A DNA stretch of 64,000 nt from Bacillus salipaludis (GTDB taxonomy: Bacteria > Bacillota > Bacilli > Bacillales_B > DSM-18226). A program made the translations under genes and the position numbers. Under the pieces are notes generated by a model. The model did no database searches, was not told the origin of the DNA, and worked only from the letters and a program-made list of their open reading frames with translations. Location of the stretch: the NCBI RefSeq assembly GCF_004358205.1, contig NZ_SMYO01000001.1, forward strand, positions 310,001-374,000. Direction: 5' to 3'. Each line of letters begins with the position of its first letter. Position 1 is the first letter of the stretch. This document shows, piece after piece, positions 26,195 to 35,753 of this stretch.

Positions 26195-26782
26195 ATGTTG
26201 AAAATTGCGGCAGCAATTATTATATTATTTTGCATTGCCGGATGTGCAAACAATGAGGCCAATAAAAAACAAGAAAATAAATCATCATTAGTGAATGTTA
26301 AAAACAGCTATATTGAAAATGTCGATCGAAAAACGGGGCAAGAGATTTCTAAACGCTTAGTTGAATTGGCAACTAGTGTCCCAAATGTTAATGATGCCAC
26401 TGCCGTTGTCATTGGGCGTTATGCAATCGTAGGGATTGATGTGAATTCAAAATTAGAACGTTCACAGGTAGGAACCATAAAGTATTCCGTCGCGGAAAGT
26501 TTAAAAAAGGACCCTTATGGGGCAAAATCCATTGTCGTGGCAGATGCTGATACAACAGAACGATTAAGGGAAATTTCCTCGGATATTAATAAGGGAAGAC
26601 CGATTCAAGGAATCATGGAAGAACTTGCTGATGTCGCAGGAAGATTAATGCCAGAGGTACCTGGTGACATCATTACACCAAATCCAAAGAATGCTACGGA
26701 TAAGCCGGATAAGAGTCTATCACCAAACGAAGAAAAGAATTTGAATAAGAAACAAGAAGAACAGTCTAATTATTATAAATGA
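26195..26782 (+). CDS. ylaJ: YhcN/YlaJ family sporulation lipoprotein
   Basis: A 195-residue lipoprotein with lipobox IAGC. The YhcN/YlaJ domain has AVVIGRYAIVGIDVNS and the YSVAESLKKDPYGAKSIVVADAD block. A charged C-terminal tail follows. Family members sit on the inner spore membrane and affect germination. GGAGGTG precedes the ATG. It is divergent from ylaK. Confidence 0.93.
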   Translation: MLKIAAAIIILFCIAGCANNEANKKQENKSSLVNVKNSYIENVDRKTGQEISKRLVELATSVPNVNDATAVVIGRYAIVGIDVNSKLERSQVGTIKYSVAESLKKDPYGAKSIVVADADTTERLREISSDINKGRPIQGIMEELADVAGRLMPEVPGDIITPNPKNATDKPDKSLSPNEEKNLNKKQEEQSNYYK

Positions 26783-26811
26783 AAAAAGCTTAGTGAAAAC
26801 TAAGCTTTTTT
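26782..26811. terminator. Bidirectional terminator between ylaJ and the PPOX-like gene
   Basis: AAAAAAGCTTAGT/ACTAAGCTTTTTT perfect stem with a GAAA loop. Confidence 0.85.
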
Positions 26812-27255
26812 CATGGCATCCATTACTTGTTTGTCCAATCTGGCAGCTGCATCCTTGTCATATGTTTTATCATACTTGACCTCAGATACAATTTTTGAAC
26901 CATAAAACATTACGTCTCTGACTTCGTTTATAGATACTTCAATTAACGCCAATTTCAAGGGAACATCCTGTAGTCTTTCCTCTTTAATGTAAGCTGTGCC
27001 TTGGATGGAATATGTAGATTCATTGGCAATCAAATTAATGACGACTTGATTATTTTCACCGATATTCTGAATGATTCTTGAGCGATTATCTACTGCAAAA
27101 TAAAGGGTACCCTCATCCTTTGCTAAAATCCAGGAAATTGCACTGACATTAGGTCCGCCTGTTTCGTAATCTATTGTTGCCAATGTTACGAACCTCTCTT
27201 TTTGCAGCTCATCGTAGAGGGGCTTAATTAATTTAGGTTCCACTAGGTTAGCCAT
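26800..27255 (-). CDS. Pyridoxamine 5'-phosphate oxidase-like flavin-binding protein
   Basis: A 151-residue split-barrel protein of the PNPOx-like superfamily. ERFVTLATIDYETGGPNVSAISWI is the typical FMN-binding barrel start and is followed by LYFAVDNRSRIIQNI. It is too short for a true PdxH and is likely a small FMN or heme binding oxidoreductase. The ATG at 27255 follows AAAGGAGGTGTAACC. Frame-open sequence upstream (to 27315) lacks a ribosome site. Confidence 0.85.
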   Translation of the reverse strand: MANLVEPKLIKPLYDELQKERFVTLATIDYETGGPNVSAISWILAKDEGTLYFAVDNRSRIIQNIGENNQVVINLIANESTYSIQGTAYIKEERLQDVPLKLALIEVSINEVRDVMFYGSKIVSEVKYDKTYDKDAAARLDKQVMDAMKKA

Positions 27256-27399
27256 GGTTACACCTCCTTTAAAAACAGTTATTCTAATATTACTACTATC
27301 TATTTTATTCATCAACTTTCTAACGCTGGTTTTTCTCTAAGCTTAATATGATATACTATAATAATAAATAGCGGTCATAGAGGTAATTGGGGGGTTAAA

Positions 27400-27600
27400 A
27401 TGAGAGTAAAATGCGTAATATGCGATAAGATAGAAAAAATTGAGGATGAAACGCTAGTAGCAAAACGGCTGCGTAATCGTCCAATCCATACATATATGTG
27501 CCAGGATTGCAGTATCAGGATATCTGAAAGAACAAAAGCCAGGATTGATACTGGAAAATTTCGTTTTTACCGCGAACGACCAGAAAAGGACGATTGGTGA
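27400..27600 (+). CDS. ylaI: YlaI family zinc-ribbon-like protein (DUF2197)
   Basis: A 66-residue protein with two cysteine pairs, CVICDKIE and CQDC, that likely bind zinc. The family is conserved in Bacillaceae and its function is unknown. A GGGGG stretch precedes the ATG. The repeat array begins about 120 bases after the stop. Confidence 0.88.
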   Translation: MRVKCVICDKIEKIEDETLVAKRLRNRPIHTYMCQDCSIRISERTKARIDTGKFRFYRERPEKDDW

Positions 27601-27720
27601 ACCAATACAAGGATTAAAGTGATTTTGTGGTAATGCATTATTGATTTGACCAGAAAATTGTGCTCTTGCAGATAATGCAAGGGCATTGCTTTTGCCTTTT
27701 TTCTTATCAATTCGTTCTTA

Positions 27721-28141
27721 AGGGTAATCCAGAGCCGGTCCTTTTACCCTTTTCACAAAAAACTACTCTCTCTGGCAATGCAGGCTCATTCCTTTTACCC
27801 TTTTCATGATAAAAACACTTTCTCGGGTAATGCGGGCTTCTTCCTTTTACCCTTTTCATGATAAAAACACTTTCTCGGGCATTGCAGGCTCATTCCTTTT
27901 ACCCTTTTCATGATAAAACACTTTCTCGGGCATTGCAGAGCCGCTCCTTTTACCCTTTTCACGAAAAAATTGCTCTCTCGGGCAATCCAGAGCCGTTCCT
28001 TTTACCCTTTTCATAATAAAAACACTTTCTCGGGCAATCCAGGCCCGCTCCTTTTACCCTTTTCACGAAAAAATTGCTCTCTCGGGCAATCCAGAGCCGT
28101 TCCTTTTACCCTTTTACAATTAAACCACTTGTCAGAGGTAA
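27721..28141. repeat. Tandem array of ~8 units, 51-52 bp period
   Basis: Aligning the [CT]A[AT]T element gives unit borders near 27724, 27776, 27828, 27880, 27931, 27983, 28035, 28087 and 28139. Each unit holds CCTTTTACCCTTTTCA and a CGGGCAATCCAG-like part. A variable stretch comes in two alternating types: TGATAAAAACACTTTCT and CGAAAAAATTGCTCTCT. The period is not a multiple of three and no ORF is credible. There are no unique spacers, so it is not CRISPR. It fills the gap between convergent ylaI and the NERD gene. Confidence 0.9.
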
Positions 28142-28166
28142 TCCACCTAAGATACTCTTATATAAT

Positions 28167-29081
28167 TTACTCAAAATATCTTAGATGCCTCTCCCCTATT
28201 GAAATAAAGTTTGCCTTCAACACCCTCCGAACCATCTTTTTTGGAAACACTCCATTACACCATTCATAAACGGCACTAGTGGTAACCTTTCTATCCGGAA
28301 ACAAGAGCTTTATTTCTCCAATATTCCTTAACATAGTAAATTCAACTTTTTCTTCATGACCACATTGACTACATACACATTTGTTACCCTTAATATTAAT
28401 AGAAAATGAATAGCACAAGGCACAAGTTAAACCTTTTTTAACCCGTTCATAAGTATAGGGTGGTAACCGAGTATAGGGTGAAATATTTCGATGCACCGAG
28501 ATTAATTGTTCTGCAACCTTCAGATGGCGACCATTTAGTTTTGATGAAAGTTGATTTAATTTTTTCATAAAGGAATTAAGCTGAGTAGGAAAAATAATGG
28601 GCATGTTTACGCGGGCTTCATATAATGTAAACTCGAGGTTTACAAAGACAACATATCCTTCAACAGGGAACTGTTTACCAATATTTTGGAGCAACTGACG
28701 GAGTAGGAATTTACTACTTTTCAACTGATCAAGTGGGTTTTTTATCTCATTATTGGATATAGTAAAAAACCCATCCTTTTTGGAATCGTAATAGTGGTTT
28801 CCTTCATAATTCTTAACTTCCATTGTAAAAATGGTTTCTTGTGAAATGATAAGAGTATCAATTTGAAACACCTGATTATTCACCTTCAGACTTAAGTCAT
28901 TTATTATATAGAGATCGCTTTCAAGTTTTACAGTTAATTTGTCAAATATCACCTCCCCTTGATAACCTTTTTCAAGATTTAAATAGCGTCTTTTGTCTTG
29001 TAGGAATAATTCCATCCGGGTGTTTAATATTCTCATGACCAATAACTCAATTGATTCGGTACGTTGCTTTAATAGTTGCAT
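28167..29081 (-). CDS. NERD-domain protein with C-terminal zinc ribbon
   Basis: 304 residues. The nuclease-related (NERD) domain spans about residues 38-150. GYQGEVIFD, NQVFQIDTLIIS and FTMEVKNYEG supply the Glu, Asp and Glu-x-Lys residues of the restriction-endonuclease-like fold. A CxxC...CxxC ribbon (CALC and CSQC) lies around residues 218-240, with a small helical C-terminus. NERD proteins are suspected DNA-processing factors; no role is proven here. It has no operon partner and sits beside the repeat array. Confidence 0.85.
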   Translation of the reverse strand: MQLLKQRTESIELLVMRILNTRMELFLQDKRRYLNLEKGYQGEVIFDKLTVKLESDLYIINDLSLKVNNQVFQIDTLIISQETIFTMEVKNYEGNHYYDSKKDGFFTISNNEIKNPLDQLKSSKFLLRQLLQNIGKQFPVEGYVVFVNLEFTLYEARVNMPIIFPTQLNSFMKKLNQLSSKLNGRHLKVAEQLISVHRNISPYTRLPPYTYERVKKGLTCALCYSFSINIKGNKCVCSQCGHEEKVEFTMLRNIGEIKLLFPDRKVTTSAVYEWCNGVFPKKMVRRVLKANFISIGERHLRYFE

Positions 29082-29193
29082 AACCTACTTCCTCTCTATA
29101 TAAAATGAGATATCAAATACATCTTATAAGAAAAATTCATGAGTAAGTAATTGTCTTTATGTACATTTTGTTAATGAATATTTTCAAATAAAA

Positions 29194-29220
29194 AAGAAGG
29201 TGTCAAAGGGACACCTTCTT
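29194..29220 (-). terminator. Terminator of the typA-ylaH side operon
   Basis: AAGAAGGTGTC/GACACCTTCTT stem followed on the minus strand by TTTTTTATTT. Confidence 0.85.
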
Positions 29221-29223
29221 TTT

Positions 29224-29523
29224 TTATTCTTCTTCCTCCGCAGGGAAGTTGCAATATTTATCTGGTTCGTCATTAATTTGGTTTAAGATTACCTCTATAA
29301 CCTCACGGGGGAAACGTTGTTTCTTACTTTCACCCTCTTGAAGAAAAGATACATAATACATGACATCATCTGTTGTAATCTCGATATTTGCAAGATGATA
29401 ATCAGATACAAGAATCTCTTCAAAGAGTTCAACCGTTTCCTTAGCAGCCGTATCATCAGGACGGGCATCACTTACAACCTTAATCGTAAGCCAATTATAT
29501 AATGCATCCTGCAAGGACTTCAT
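29224..29523 (-). CDS. Conserved small acidic protein downstream of ylaH
   Basis: 99 residues in a soluble, acidic protein with LYNWLTIKVVSDARPDD and an EEEE-type C-terminus. I do not recognise a named family. The start at ATG 29523 has GGAG six bases upstream. ATG 29529 and TTG 29544 are in frame. It begins right after the ylaH stop, so the two are translationally linked. Confidence 0.75.
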   Translation of the reverse strand: MKSLQDALYNWLTIKVVSDARPDDTAAKETVELFEEILVSDYHLANIEITTDDVMYYVSFLQEGESKKQRFPREVIEVILNQINDEPDKYCNFPAEEEE

Positions 29524-29544
29524 TTTCATCTCCGTTTCCCCCAA

Positions 29545-29859
29545 TTACTTTGCTTCAGCTTGGTGTTTTTTCGATTGATGCAAGCGAATTTTATAAATAA
29601 TCAAGATTAATGCCGCTATGACAAGTCCCTCCGCAACAGGCAAAAAGATTCCTAAAAAAGTGAGAAGGGTACAGCCGACACACAGAAAAATATAAATAAC
29701 AATGGATTTACCCAATGGGAGCTTTTTGGCGAAGCCAAGCTTATAGACCACAATCGATAAGGCTACAATTGTTAAGTATAAAAGCCACATCCCAACTTTA
29801 GGCTGTTCTGTTACTTTATAAAGTGCGGCAAAAAATGAAAGACGTTCTGCAACATTCAC
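29545..29859 (-). CDS. ylaH: YlaH-like membrane protein
   Basis: 104 residues with three predicted membrane segments. It is recognised by [40 protein letters not shown] and a basic C-terminus. Its function is unknown. GTG 29859 is 8 bases after GGAGG; the in-frame TTG at 29865 is too close to that site. It lies downstream of typA. Confidence 0.9.
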   Translation of the reverse strand: MNVAERLSFFAALYKVTEQPKVGMWLLYLTIVALSIVVYKLGFAKKLPLGKSIVIYIFLCVGCTLLTFLGIFLPVAEGLVIAALILIIYKIRLHQSKKHQAEAK

Positions 29860-29956
29860 ACACAAAACCTCCTTTAAAACTATTTTTATCAGTGGTTTCG
29901 CTGGATGCTAAAGGGTCCCTCATTTTGTGCCACTGATGGTTACTAAAAAGCTTATC

Positions 29957-31795
29957 TTAACTCATTTCAGCATATTTTTTCTTTTTAGCCATACGTTCAC
30001 GTTCATTTTTATCAAGAATTTTCTTACGAAGACGGATGGATTCTGGAGTAACCTCACAATATTCGTCTTCATTTAAATATTCAAGTGATTCCTCAAGGGT
30101 CATAATTTTTGGTTTTTTAATGACCGAGGTTTGGTCTTTATTTGCTGAACGAACATTTGTTGCTTGTTTTACTTTTGTAATATTAACAGTAATATCATTT
30201 TCACGCGTGTGTTCCCCAACAATCATACCCTCATAAATCTCAGTACCTGGTTCAACAAAAATCGTTCCACGATCTTCTACTTGCATGATACCATATGTCG
30301 AAGCTTTACCTGATTCCATTGAAACAAGTACTCCTTGACGGCGTCCTCCAACTTGCCCTTGGAGCATTGGCTGATAGCTATCAAAAGTATGGTTGATAAT
30401 TCCATATCCACGTGTCATGGTTAAAAATTCAGTGGTATATCCAATCAATCCACGAGCCGGAACATTAAAGATTAAACGAACTTGCCCTGTTCCATTGTTA
30501 ATCATGTCAATCATTTCACCTTTACGAGCACCAATGGATTCCATTACAGAACCAGTATGCTCTTCAGGAACATCGATTTGTACCCGTTCAACAGGCTCGC
30601 AGCGCACACCATCAATTTCCTTAACAATTACTTCTGGTTTAGATACCTGAAGTTCGTAGCCTTCACGACGCATGTTTTCAATTAAAATCGATAAATGAAG
30701 CTCGCCACGACCTGAAACAATCCAAGCATCTGGAGAATCAGTATTATCAACTCGTAAGCTTACATCTGTTTGTAATTGGGCACGAAGTCTTTCTTCAATC
30801 TTTCTCGCCGTTAAATATTTTCCTTCGCGTCCTGCAAAAGGACTGTTATTCACTACGAAGGTCATTTGTAGTGTAGGTTCATCAATCCGTAAAACAGGTA
30901 ATGCTTCCTGGTGCTCAGTCGGACAAACTGTTTCCCCTACGTTAATATCTTCCATTCCGGATACAGCGATTAAATCGCCAGCTTTTGCTTCTTGGATTTC
31001 TTGACGTTTCAAACCAAAGAATCCAAAAATCTTGGTAACACGGAATTGTTTAACAGATCCGTCTAATTTCATTAGGGCAACCTGTTGACCTACATGCATG
31101 GTCCCACGAAATACCCGTCCAATTCCAATTCTTCCTACATAATCATTGTAATCAAGAAGTGCTACCTGGAATTGCAGCGGTTCATCGCTGTTATCAACTG
31201 GCGCAGGAATGTTTTCAACAATGGAATCGTACAAACATTGCATGTTTTCATCCTGTTGATGTGGATTGGTACTTGCTGTCCCATTAATGGCCGAAGCGTA
31301 TATAACAGGGAACTCAAGCTGGTCTTCGGTTGCATCAAGTTCAATAAACAAATCGATAACTTCGTCAATAACTTCTTCTGGACGGGCAAAATCACGGTCG
31401 ATTTTATTTACAACAACAATTGGCGTAAGATTTTGCTCTAATGCTTTCTTTAGAACAAATCGCGTTTGCGGCATTGTACCTTCATAAGCATCAACTACAA
31501 GTAAAACCCCATCAACCATTTTCATGATACGTTCTACTTCTCCGCCAAAGTCAGCGTGTCCCGGGGTGTCAAGAATATTGATGCGGGTGTCCTTATATTG
31601 AATTGCAGTGTTCTTAGCAAGAATGGTAATTCCACGTTCTCTTTCAAGATCATTTGAATCCATTGCACGCTCTTCAACATGTTCATTGGAACGGAAGGTT
31701 CCGGATTGTTTTAACAGCTGGTCAACTAGGGTTGTTTTCCCGTGGTCAACGTGGGCAATTATGGCAATATTGCGAATATCTTCTCTTATTTTCAA
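29957..31795 (-). CDS. typA: Ribosome-associated GTPase TypA/BipA
   Basis: A 612-residue translational GTPase related to EF-G that assists ribosome assembly and stress adaptation. The G motifs are AHVDHGKTT (P-loop), the RGITI switch [10 protein letters not shown] (G3) and NKIDR (G4). EF-G-like domains III and V and the BipA-specific C-terminal domain follow. TTG 31795 lies 8 bases after AGGAG and gives the family start [23 protein letters not shown] 31804 overlaps the site. Confidence 0.97.
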   Translation of the reverse strand: MKIREDIRNIAIIAHVDHGKTTLVDQLLKQSGTFRSNEHVEERAMDSNDLERERGITILAKNTAIQYKDTRINILDTPGHADFGGEVERIMKMVDGVLLVVDAYEGTMPQTRFVLKKALEQNLTPIVVVNKIDRDFARPEEVIDEVIDLFIELDATEDQLEFPVIYASAINGTASTNPHQQDENMQCLYDSIVENIPAPVDNSDEPLQFQVALLDYNDYVGRIGIGRVFRGTMHVGQQVALMKLDGSVKQFRVTKIFGFFGLKRQEIQEAKAGDLIAVSGMEDINVGETVCPTEHQEALPVLRIDEPTLQMTFVVNNSPFAGREGKYLTARKIEERLRAQLQTDVSLRVDNTDSPDAWIVSGRGELHLSILIENMRREGYELQVSKPEVIVKEIDGVRCEPVERVQIDVPEEHTGSVMESIGARKGEMIDMINNGTGQVRLIFNVPARGLIGYTTEFLTMTRGYGIINHTFDSYQPMLQGQVGGRRQGVLVSMESGKASTYGIMQVEDRGTIFVEPGTEIYEGMIVGEHTRENDITVNITKVKQATNVRSANKDQTSVIKKPKIMTLEESLEYLNEDEYCEVTPESIRLRKKILDKNERERMAKKKKYAEMS

Positions 31796-31956
31796 AAAAT
31801 TCACTCCTACCTCTATTCATAAAAATAAAGCTTATTATAGTTTTTCAAATACAACTAAAACATTATACCATAATTAAGGTGGAAACCTATAAAGAATTTA
31901 TGTACAATAATAAAGATAAAGGAAATTAGTCTTGAAAATAACAGTGAGGGATAATT

Positions 31957-32142
31957 ATGAAACAAATTAAATGGACTTTACTTTTATACGCAATCCTTGC
32001 TGCGGCGTTGATTGCTGGTATTGGAGTTGCGATTGCTGAACAAAGTATCATTGGTACACTTGCCTGTATTATTGCCGTGATTTTAGTTATGGGTATGGGA
32101 TTTAAAACAAAAAAAAGAATGCGTGAGAACGGTCAATTATAA
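31957..32142 (+). CDS. ylaF: YlaF family small membrane protein (DUF5325)
   Basis: 61 residues with two hydrophobic segments and a basic tail (KTKKRMRENGQL). It is encoded divergently from typA, the position of ylaF in B. subtilis. Its function is unknown. AGTGAGGGA precedes the ATG. Confidence 0.85.
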   Translation: MKQIKWTLLLYAILAAALIAGIGVAIAEQSIIGTLACIIAVILVMGMGFKTKKRMRENGQL

Positions 32143-32170
32143 AAAAGTGAGCCTGATTTCTCAGGCTCAT
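32143..32170. terminator. Bidirectional terminator between ylaF and the suhB-like gene
   Basis: TGAGCCTGA/TCAGGCTCA stem with A and T runs on either side. Confidence 0.8.
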
Positions 32171-32172
32171 TT

Positions 32173-32970
32173 TTACCATTTTCCTTCTTTTAAATAATCT
32201 TTTAAAATTGTTTGGTGAAGTCCAGGCTTTGCTACAAGAAGTGAATCCTTATTTAGGAACTCAAGCTTTTCTCCCCTTAAATTTGTTACGATTCCCCCTA
32301 ATTCTTCTACAATTACGGCCCCTCCTGCAAAATCCCATGGGGAAAGTCGCATCGAAATATAAGCATCCACTCGTCCTGTCGCTACATAGATCATTTCAAG
32401 TGCTGCCGTCCCATATGACCTAGTACCCCTTGCATCCCTAACAAGTGGAATGAGTAAATTATGATCAATACGATGGTTTTTCATTACCCAAGTAGCATTT
32501 AAGGCAATAATCGATTCTTGGATATTTGTCTCACTTAAAGCCGGGAGAACCTTATCATTCAAATAGGCGCCCTTACCTTTAAAGGCATGATATAATTCGT
32601 CATGGACTACATCATAGATAATCCCAATTCTCCCTATTCCATTTTCATAAATTCCTAACGAAATGGCAAAATTCCGCTGCTGATGTATAAAATTCATTGT
32701 TCCATCAATCGGGTCAATCATCCAGGCAATTCCTTCTAAATCCTTTAACTCGTCTCCAAATCCTTCCTCGCCTAAAATTTTGTGGTCTGGAAAGCTTTCT
32801 CTTATTTTCCCAATAAAAAATTGTTCAATTTCTTTATCCATATTTGTGACAAGGTCATTCGCATTTGATTTTGTTTGAATATTCAATGTCTGATCAAAGG
32901 ATGATCTAATTCTTTCCCCGGCTTCTTTCACCCAAGTAAGTGCAAGCTTATAAATATTTTCCCAATTCAT
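32173..32970 (-). CDS. yktC: Inositol monophosphatase family protein YktC
   Basis: 265 residues. A Mg-dependent phosphatase of the IMPase/SuhB family, acting on inositol phosphates or similar sugar phosphates. Metal sites are in LGEEGFGDE, MIDPIDGTMNF and the C-terminal SPWDFAGGAVIVEELGG. It matches B. subtilis YktC in position. A Cys-free active site and normal length suggest a functional enzyme; the physiological substrate is not established. Confidence 0.92.
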   Translation of the reverse strand: MNWENIYKLALTWVKEAGERIRSSFDQTLNIQTKSNANDLVTNMDKEIEQFFIGKIRESFPDHKILGEEGFGDELKDLEGIAWMIDPIDGTMNFIHQQRNFAISLGIYENGIGRIGIIYDVVHDELYHAFKGKGAYLNDKVLPALSETNIQESIIALNATWVMKNHRIDHNLLIPLVRDARGTRSYGTAALEMIYVATGRVDAYISMRLSPWDFAGGAVIVEELGGIVTNLRGEKLEFLNKDSLLVAKPGLHQTILKDYLKEGKW

Positions 32971-33141
32971 TTCGTCCCTCCAATGTTTACTAATTTTCGC
33001 GCGTTGTAGCTAATGTATGTAGTATGAACACCCAAAAAAGATTGATGTACTTATAGCTTAATCAAATTGCTTTAACACATCAACTCTGTTGTTCCATTTT
33101 TATACATTCGTGAATAGATTAACAAATGGAAGCAATAATAA

Positions 33142-33176
33142 ACGAACTCCCATTTTGTCACTGGAGTTCGTTTTAG
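33142..33176 (-). terminator. Terminator of ykzI
   Basis: AACGAACTCC/GGAGTTCGTT stem, with a weak T tract on the minus strand, about 75 bases past ykzI. A short AT-rich stretch without genes (32971-33247) surrounds it. Confidence 0.6.
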
Positions 33177-33247
33177 ATAAGTTCGACTACTTTTCTATTT
33201 TGTATCATTCCTGTAGAGTTTCTCCTTAGAAGAAATACCTGTTTTAA

Positions 33248-33442
33248 TTAAAGAGCTTTTAAACGTAAAAGTTCCTGACGGATTTTTTCCAATTTCTGCT
33301 TACATTCTTTTATTTTCTTTTCATTTTTTTCCTCAATTGCTTCAAATAAAGTAGCCAACTCATAGTCCATTTCCAATCTCAAATAGGCAGTTCTTTCTTT
33401 TTCTCCGGCTTTTTTAAGCGTTGAATTCATTAGTTGTTTCAT
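33248..33442 (-). CDS. ykzI: YkzI-like small coiled-coil protein
   Basis: A 64-residue highly charged helical protein (LMNSTLKKAGEKERTAYLRLEMDYELATL) rich in Lys and Glu. Its position between yktB and yktC fits ykzI. GGGAGG lies six bases before ATG 33442; the six-residue extension in the open frame is dropped. Its function is unknown. Confidence 0.8.
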   Translation of the reverse strand: MKQLMNSTLKKAGEKERTAYLRLEMDYELATLFEAIEEKNEKKIKECKQKLEKIRQELLRLKAL

Positions 33443-33624
33443 GGTTTTCCTCCCTTTCACGATTGTTATTTACTAATTTTTCAGACTATTTTTTACTGTT
33501 ATACTATGAACCAACACGTAAGGATGTAACAAATTTGTGCGTTAACCTAGATAAGCAATAGATTTCTTCAAAAACCGCCAATATGCTACAATAGTGGACA
33601 AAGGTTATTGCAGGGGGTTGCAAA

Positions 33625-34257
33625 ATGGAGTTTAAAAGTTTTACAAAAGAGGATTTTGATGTGTTCTTAATAGATGGTTTAGAAGCAAGAATGGAGGCGC
33701 TTAAGGAAACCATTCGTCCAAAGCTAGAGTTCTTGGGACAATATTTTTCTCCCCAATTAGCTGCCCTTACAGGGGATGAAATGTATGTTCATGTAGCAAA
33801 ACACGCCAGACGAACGATCAATCCGCCAAAGGACACATGGGTGGCCTTAGCAAATAATGCACGCGGCTATAAGATGCTACCTCATTTCCAAATCGGTTTA
33901 TGGAATACCCATTTATTTATTTGGTTTGCGGTCATATATGAGTCACCACAAAAAGAGGTCATTGGTGAAAGGTTCACAAAAAAATTAAATAAATTATATA
34001 AAGAAACACCTAAAGATTTTGTTTGGTCTGTTGATCACACAAAACCAGAGACAGTTAAACATCAAGAACTGTCTAAAGAGGAATTACAATCATTTTTCCA
34101 GCGGCTCCAAACGGTTAAAAAAGCTGAAATTCTTTCCGGCTTCGTAATGGATCGCGAAAAAGTTATTCAATTAAAACCTGAAGAGTTGCTTGAAGAAATC
34201 GAGACAGTATTTAAACAAGTTGCTCCATTATACAAGATCGCCGTAAATCACAAATAA
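33625..34257 (+). CDS. yktB: YktB family protein (DUF1054)
   Basis: A 210-residue soluble protein of the DUF1054 family. MEFKSFTKEDFDVFLIDGLEARM, HVAKHARRTINPPKDTWVA and HFQIGLWNTHLFIWFAV are characteristic. A structure of a homologue exists but no function is assigned. AGGGGG precedes the ATG. Confidence 0.93.
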   Translation: MEFKSFTKEDFDVFLIDGLEARMEALKETIRPKLEFLGQYFSPQLAALTGDEMYVHVAKHARRTINPPKDTWVALANNARGYKMLPHFQIGLWNTHLFIWFAVIYESPQKEVIGERFTKKLNKLYKETPKDFVWSVDHTKPETVKHQELSKEELQSFFQRLQTVKKAEILSGFVMDREKVIQLKPEELLEEIETVFKQVAPLYKIAVNHK

Positions 34258-34295
34258 GAAAAGCTCCAGAACACTTGTTCAGGAGCTTTTCTTAT
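34256..34295. terminator. Bidirectional terminator between yktB and yktA
   Basis: AAGAAAAGCTCC/GGAGCTTTTCTT stem between convergent genes. Confidence 0.8.
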
Positions 34296-34567
34296 TATGT
34301 CATAGAAATTTTAACACCTGTATCTGCTTCTTTGGCCTTTTTAATGGTCTTGTAGGAAGAATACCCGCTTGTTTCTTCAAATTCACCACATATTTTCTTT
34401 TCCTCTGCCTTGCCTGGTACAATTTCTTTGAAGCGACGATAGGCATTCATGATTTCATCACGGGAAATTCCCTTTTCATACGCCCTTTCAACCGCTTCAA
34501 AAAATTTTATTACATACACGATTTCTTCTGTTGACCAATGATAATCAATTGGATATTGGTACTCCAT
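34295..34567 (-). CDS. yktA: UPF0223 family protein YktA
   Basis: A 90-residue helical protein with the UPF0223 signature [23 protein letters not shown] and [20 protein letters not shown] 34567 has GCAGGTG upstream; the longer frame to 34636 overlaps the preceding gene and is rejected. Its function is unknown. It is likely co-transcribed with the monooxygenase gene 34 bases upstream. Confidence 0.92.
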   Translation of the reverse strand: MEYQYPIDYHWSTEEIVYVIKFFEAVERAYEKGISRDEIMNAYRRFKEIVPGKAEEKKICGEFEETSGYSSYKTIKKAKEADTGVKISMT

Positions 34568-34601
34568 TCTATTCACCTGCTTAATATATCTCTGCTTTAA
34601 C

Positions 34602-35561
34602 TTATTTTCCCCATTTTTTGCGAATTTGTTCTGCATCGGAAATCATTCGTGAAAATAATTCCTCAACGGTGGGTACGTCTTTTATTAATCCCATAACCTG
34701 ACCTGCCCATGCAAATCCCTCGTCCTCTACTCCATCATAAATATAGCGAATATTCGCTGAACCGCTAATAAAGTGTTTTAGCTGTTCATAGCCCCCATCC
34801 TCTTTTTCGATTTCAAGTATTTTTTCAGTCCATGTATTTGCAATGGCTCTTCCCGGACTACCGAGGGAACGCTTGATCACAACAGTATCTGCCTCATTTC
34901 CCTCCACTAATCTTTGCTTATATCGTTCATTCGCATGAACACATTCCTTTGTAGCTATAAATCTTGTTCCCATTTCAATCCCTTCAGCCCCTAAACTAAG
35001 TGCAGCCATTAATCCTCTTCCATCACCAATTCCTCCGGAAGCAATGACAGGAATTGAAACAGCATCGACAACTTGTGGAATTAAGACCATTGTACCGATA
35101 TCATCTCTCCCAAGATGTCCTCCTCCTTCTTGACCAACAACCATAACCGCGTCCGCACCAAGTTCCTCTGCTTTAACAGCCTGTCTTCTTGCTGCAACAA
35201 GGACTAAGGTTTTAATTGAAGTTCCTTTTAGCTGTTCAAAAATAGGAGCTGGATTCCCGCCTGTCATTGAAATAACTGGCACGTCTTCCTCAATAGCTGC
35301 CTGTAAGAAATCCGCAAAGGATCTTCCATGCTGCCCAATAGCAAAGTTAACACCAAATGGTTTGTCTGTCATCTGTTTAACTTTCCTAATTTCTTCTCTT
35401 AATTTTTCCGGATGTCCAAGTGACATAGCCGTAATTTGCCCGAGACCTCCGGCATTTGAAACTGCAGCAGCAAGTTCTGAATAAGCAAGGTATGCTAGTC
35501 CTCCTTGGACAATTGGATATTGAATATTGAGTAAATCAGTGACTCGAGTTTGCCAATTCAT
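34602..35561 (-). CDS. Nitronate monooxygenase family flavoprotein
   Basis: A 319-residue FMN-dependent TIM barrel of the 2-nitropropane dioxygenase/FabK superfamily. [39 protein letters not shown] and [14 protein letters not shown] are the FMN and phosphate-binding elements. The GHxG-type motif supports nitronate monooxygenase rather than FabK, but the two cannot be told apart with certainty by eye. It is divergent from speA. Confidence 0.88.
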   Translation of the reverse strand: MNWQTRVTDLLNIQYPIVQGGLAYLAYSELAAAVSNAGGLGQITAMSLGHPEKLREEIRKVKQMTDKPFGVNFAIGQHGRSFADFLQAAIEEDVPVISMTGGNPAPIFEQLKGTSIKTLVLVAARRQAVKAEELGADAVMVVGQEGGGHLGRDDIGTMVLIPQVVDAVSIPVIASGGIGDGRGLMAALSLGAEGIEMGTRFIATKECVHANERYKQRLVEGNEADTVVIKRSLGSPGRAIANTWTEKILEIEKEDGGYEQLKHFISGSANIRYIYDGVEDEGFAWAGQVMGLIKDVPTVEELFSRMISDAEQIRKKWGK

Positions 35562-35753
35562 TCGTACCCCTCCAATAACTCATTGTTGTTTATTTCTCGT
35601 TTAAAGGGTAATTTTCCTGTTTTTTAGGGAAACTAACTTTTAAGAAACGTTTCTCTATGCAAGGGGAACGAATAGTGCTATAATTCATATGTTTTATGTA
35701 TTTTTATTCAAATGAAAATATAAGTATTTGAAATAAAGAGGTGTGGTACTAAA

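Noticed and set aside
27721..28141. CRISPR array
   Set aside because: The variable parts are short and only two types that recur; there are no unique spacers and no cas genes.
27910..28269. 119-residue ORF through the tandem repeats
   Set aside because: It reads through the 52-bp units, whose period is not a multiple of three, and the unit borders shift by single bases; it also overlaps the NERD gene on the other strand.
29887..29936. typA terminator
   Set aside because: ATCAGTGG and CCACTGAT can pair, but the loop is over 30 bases and no T tract follows on the minus strand.
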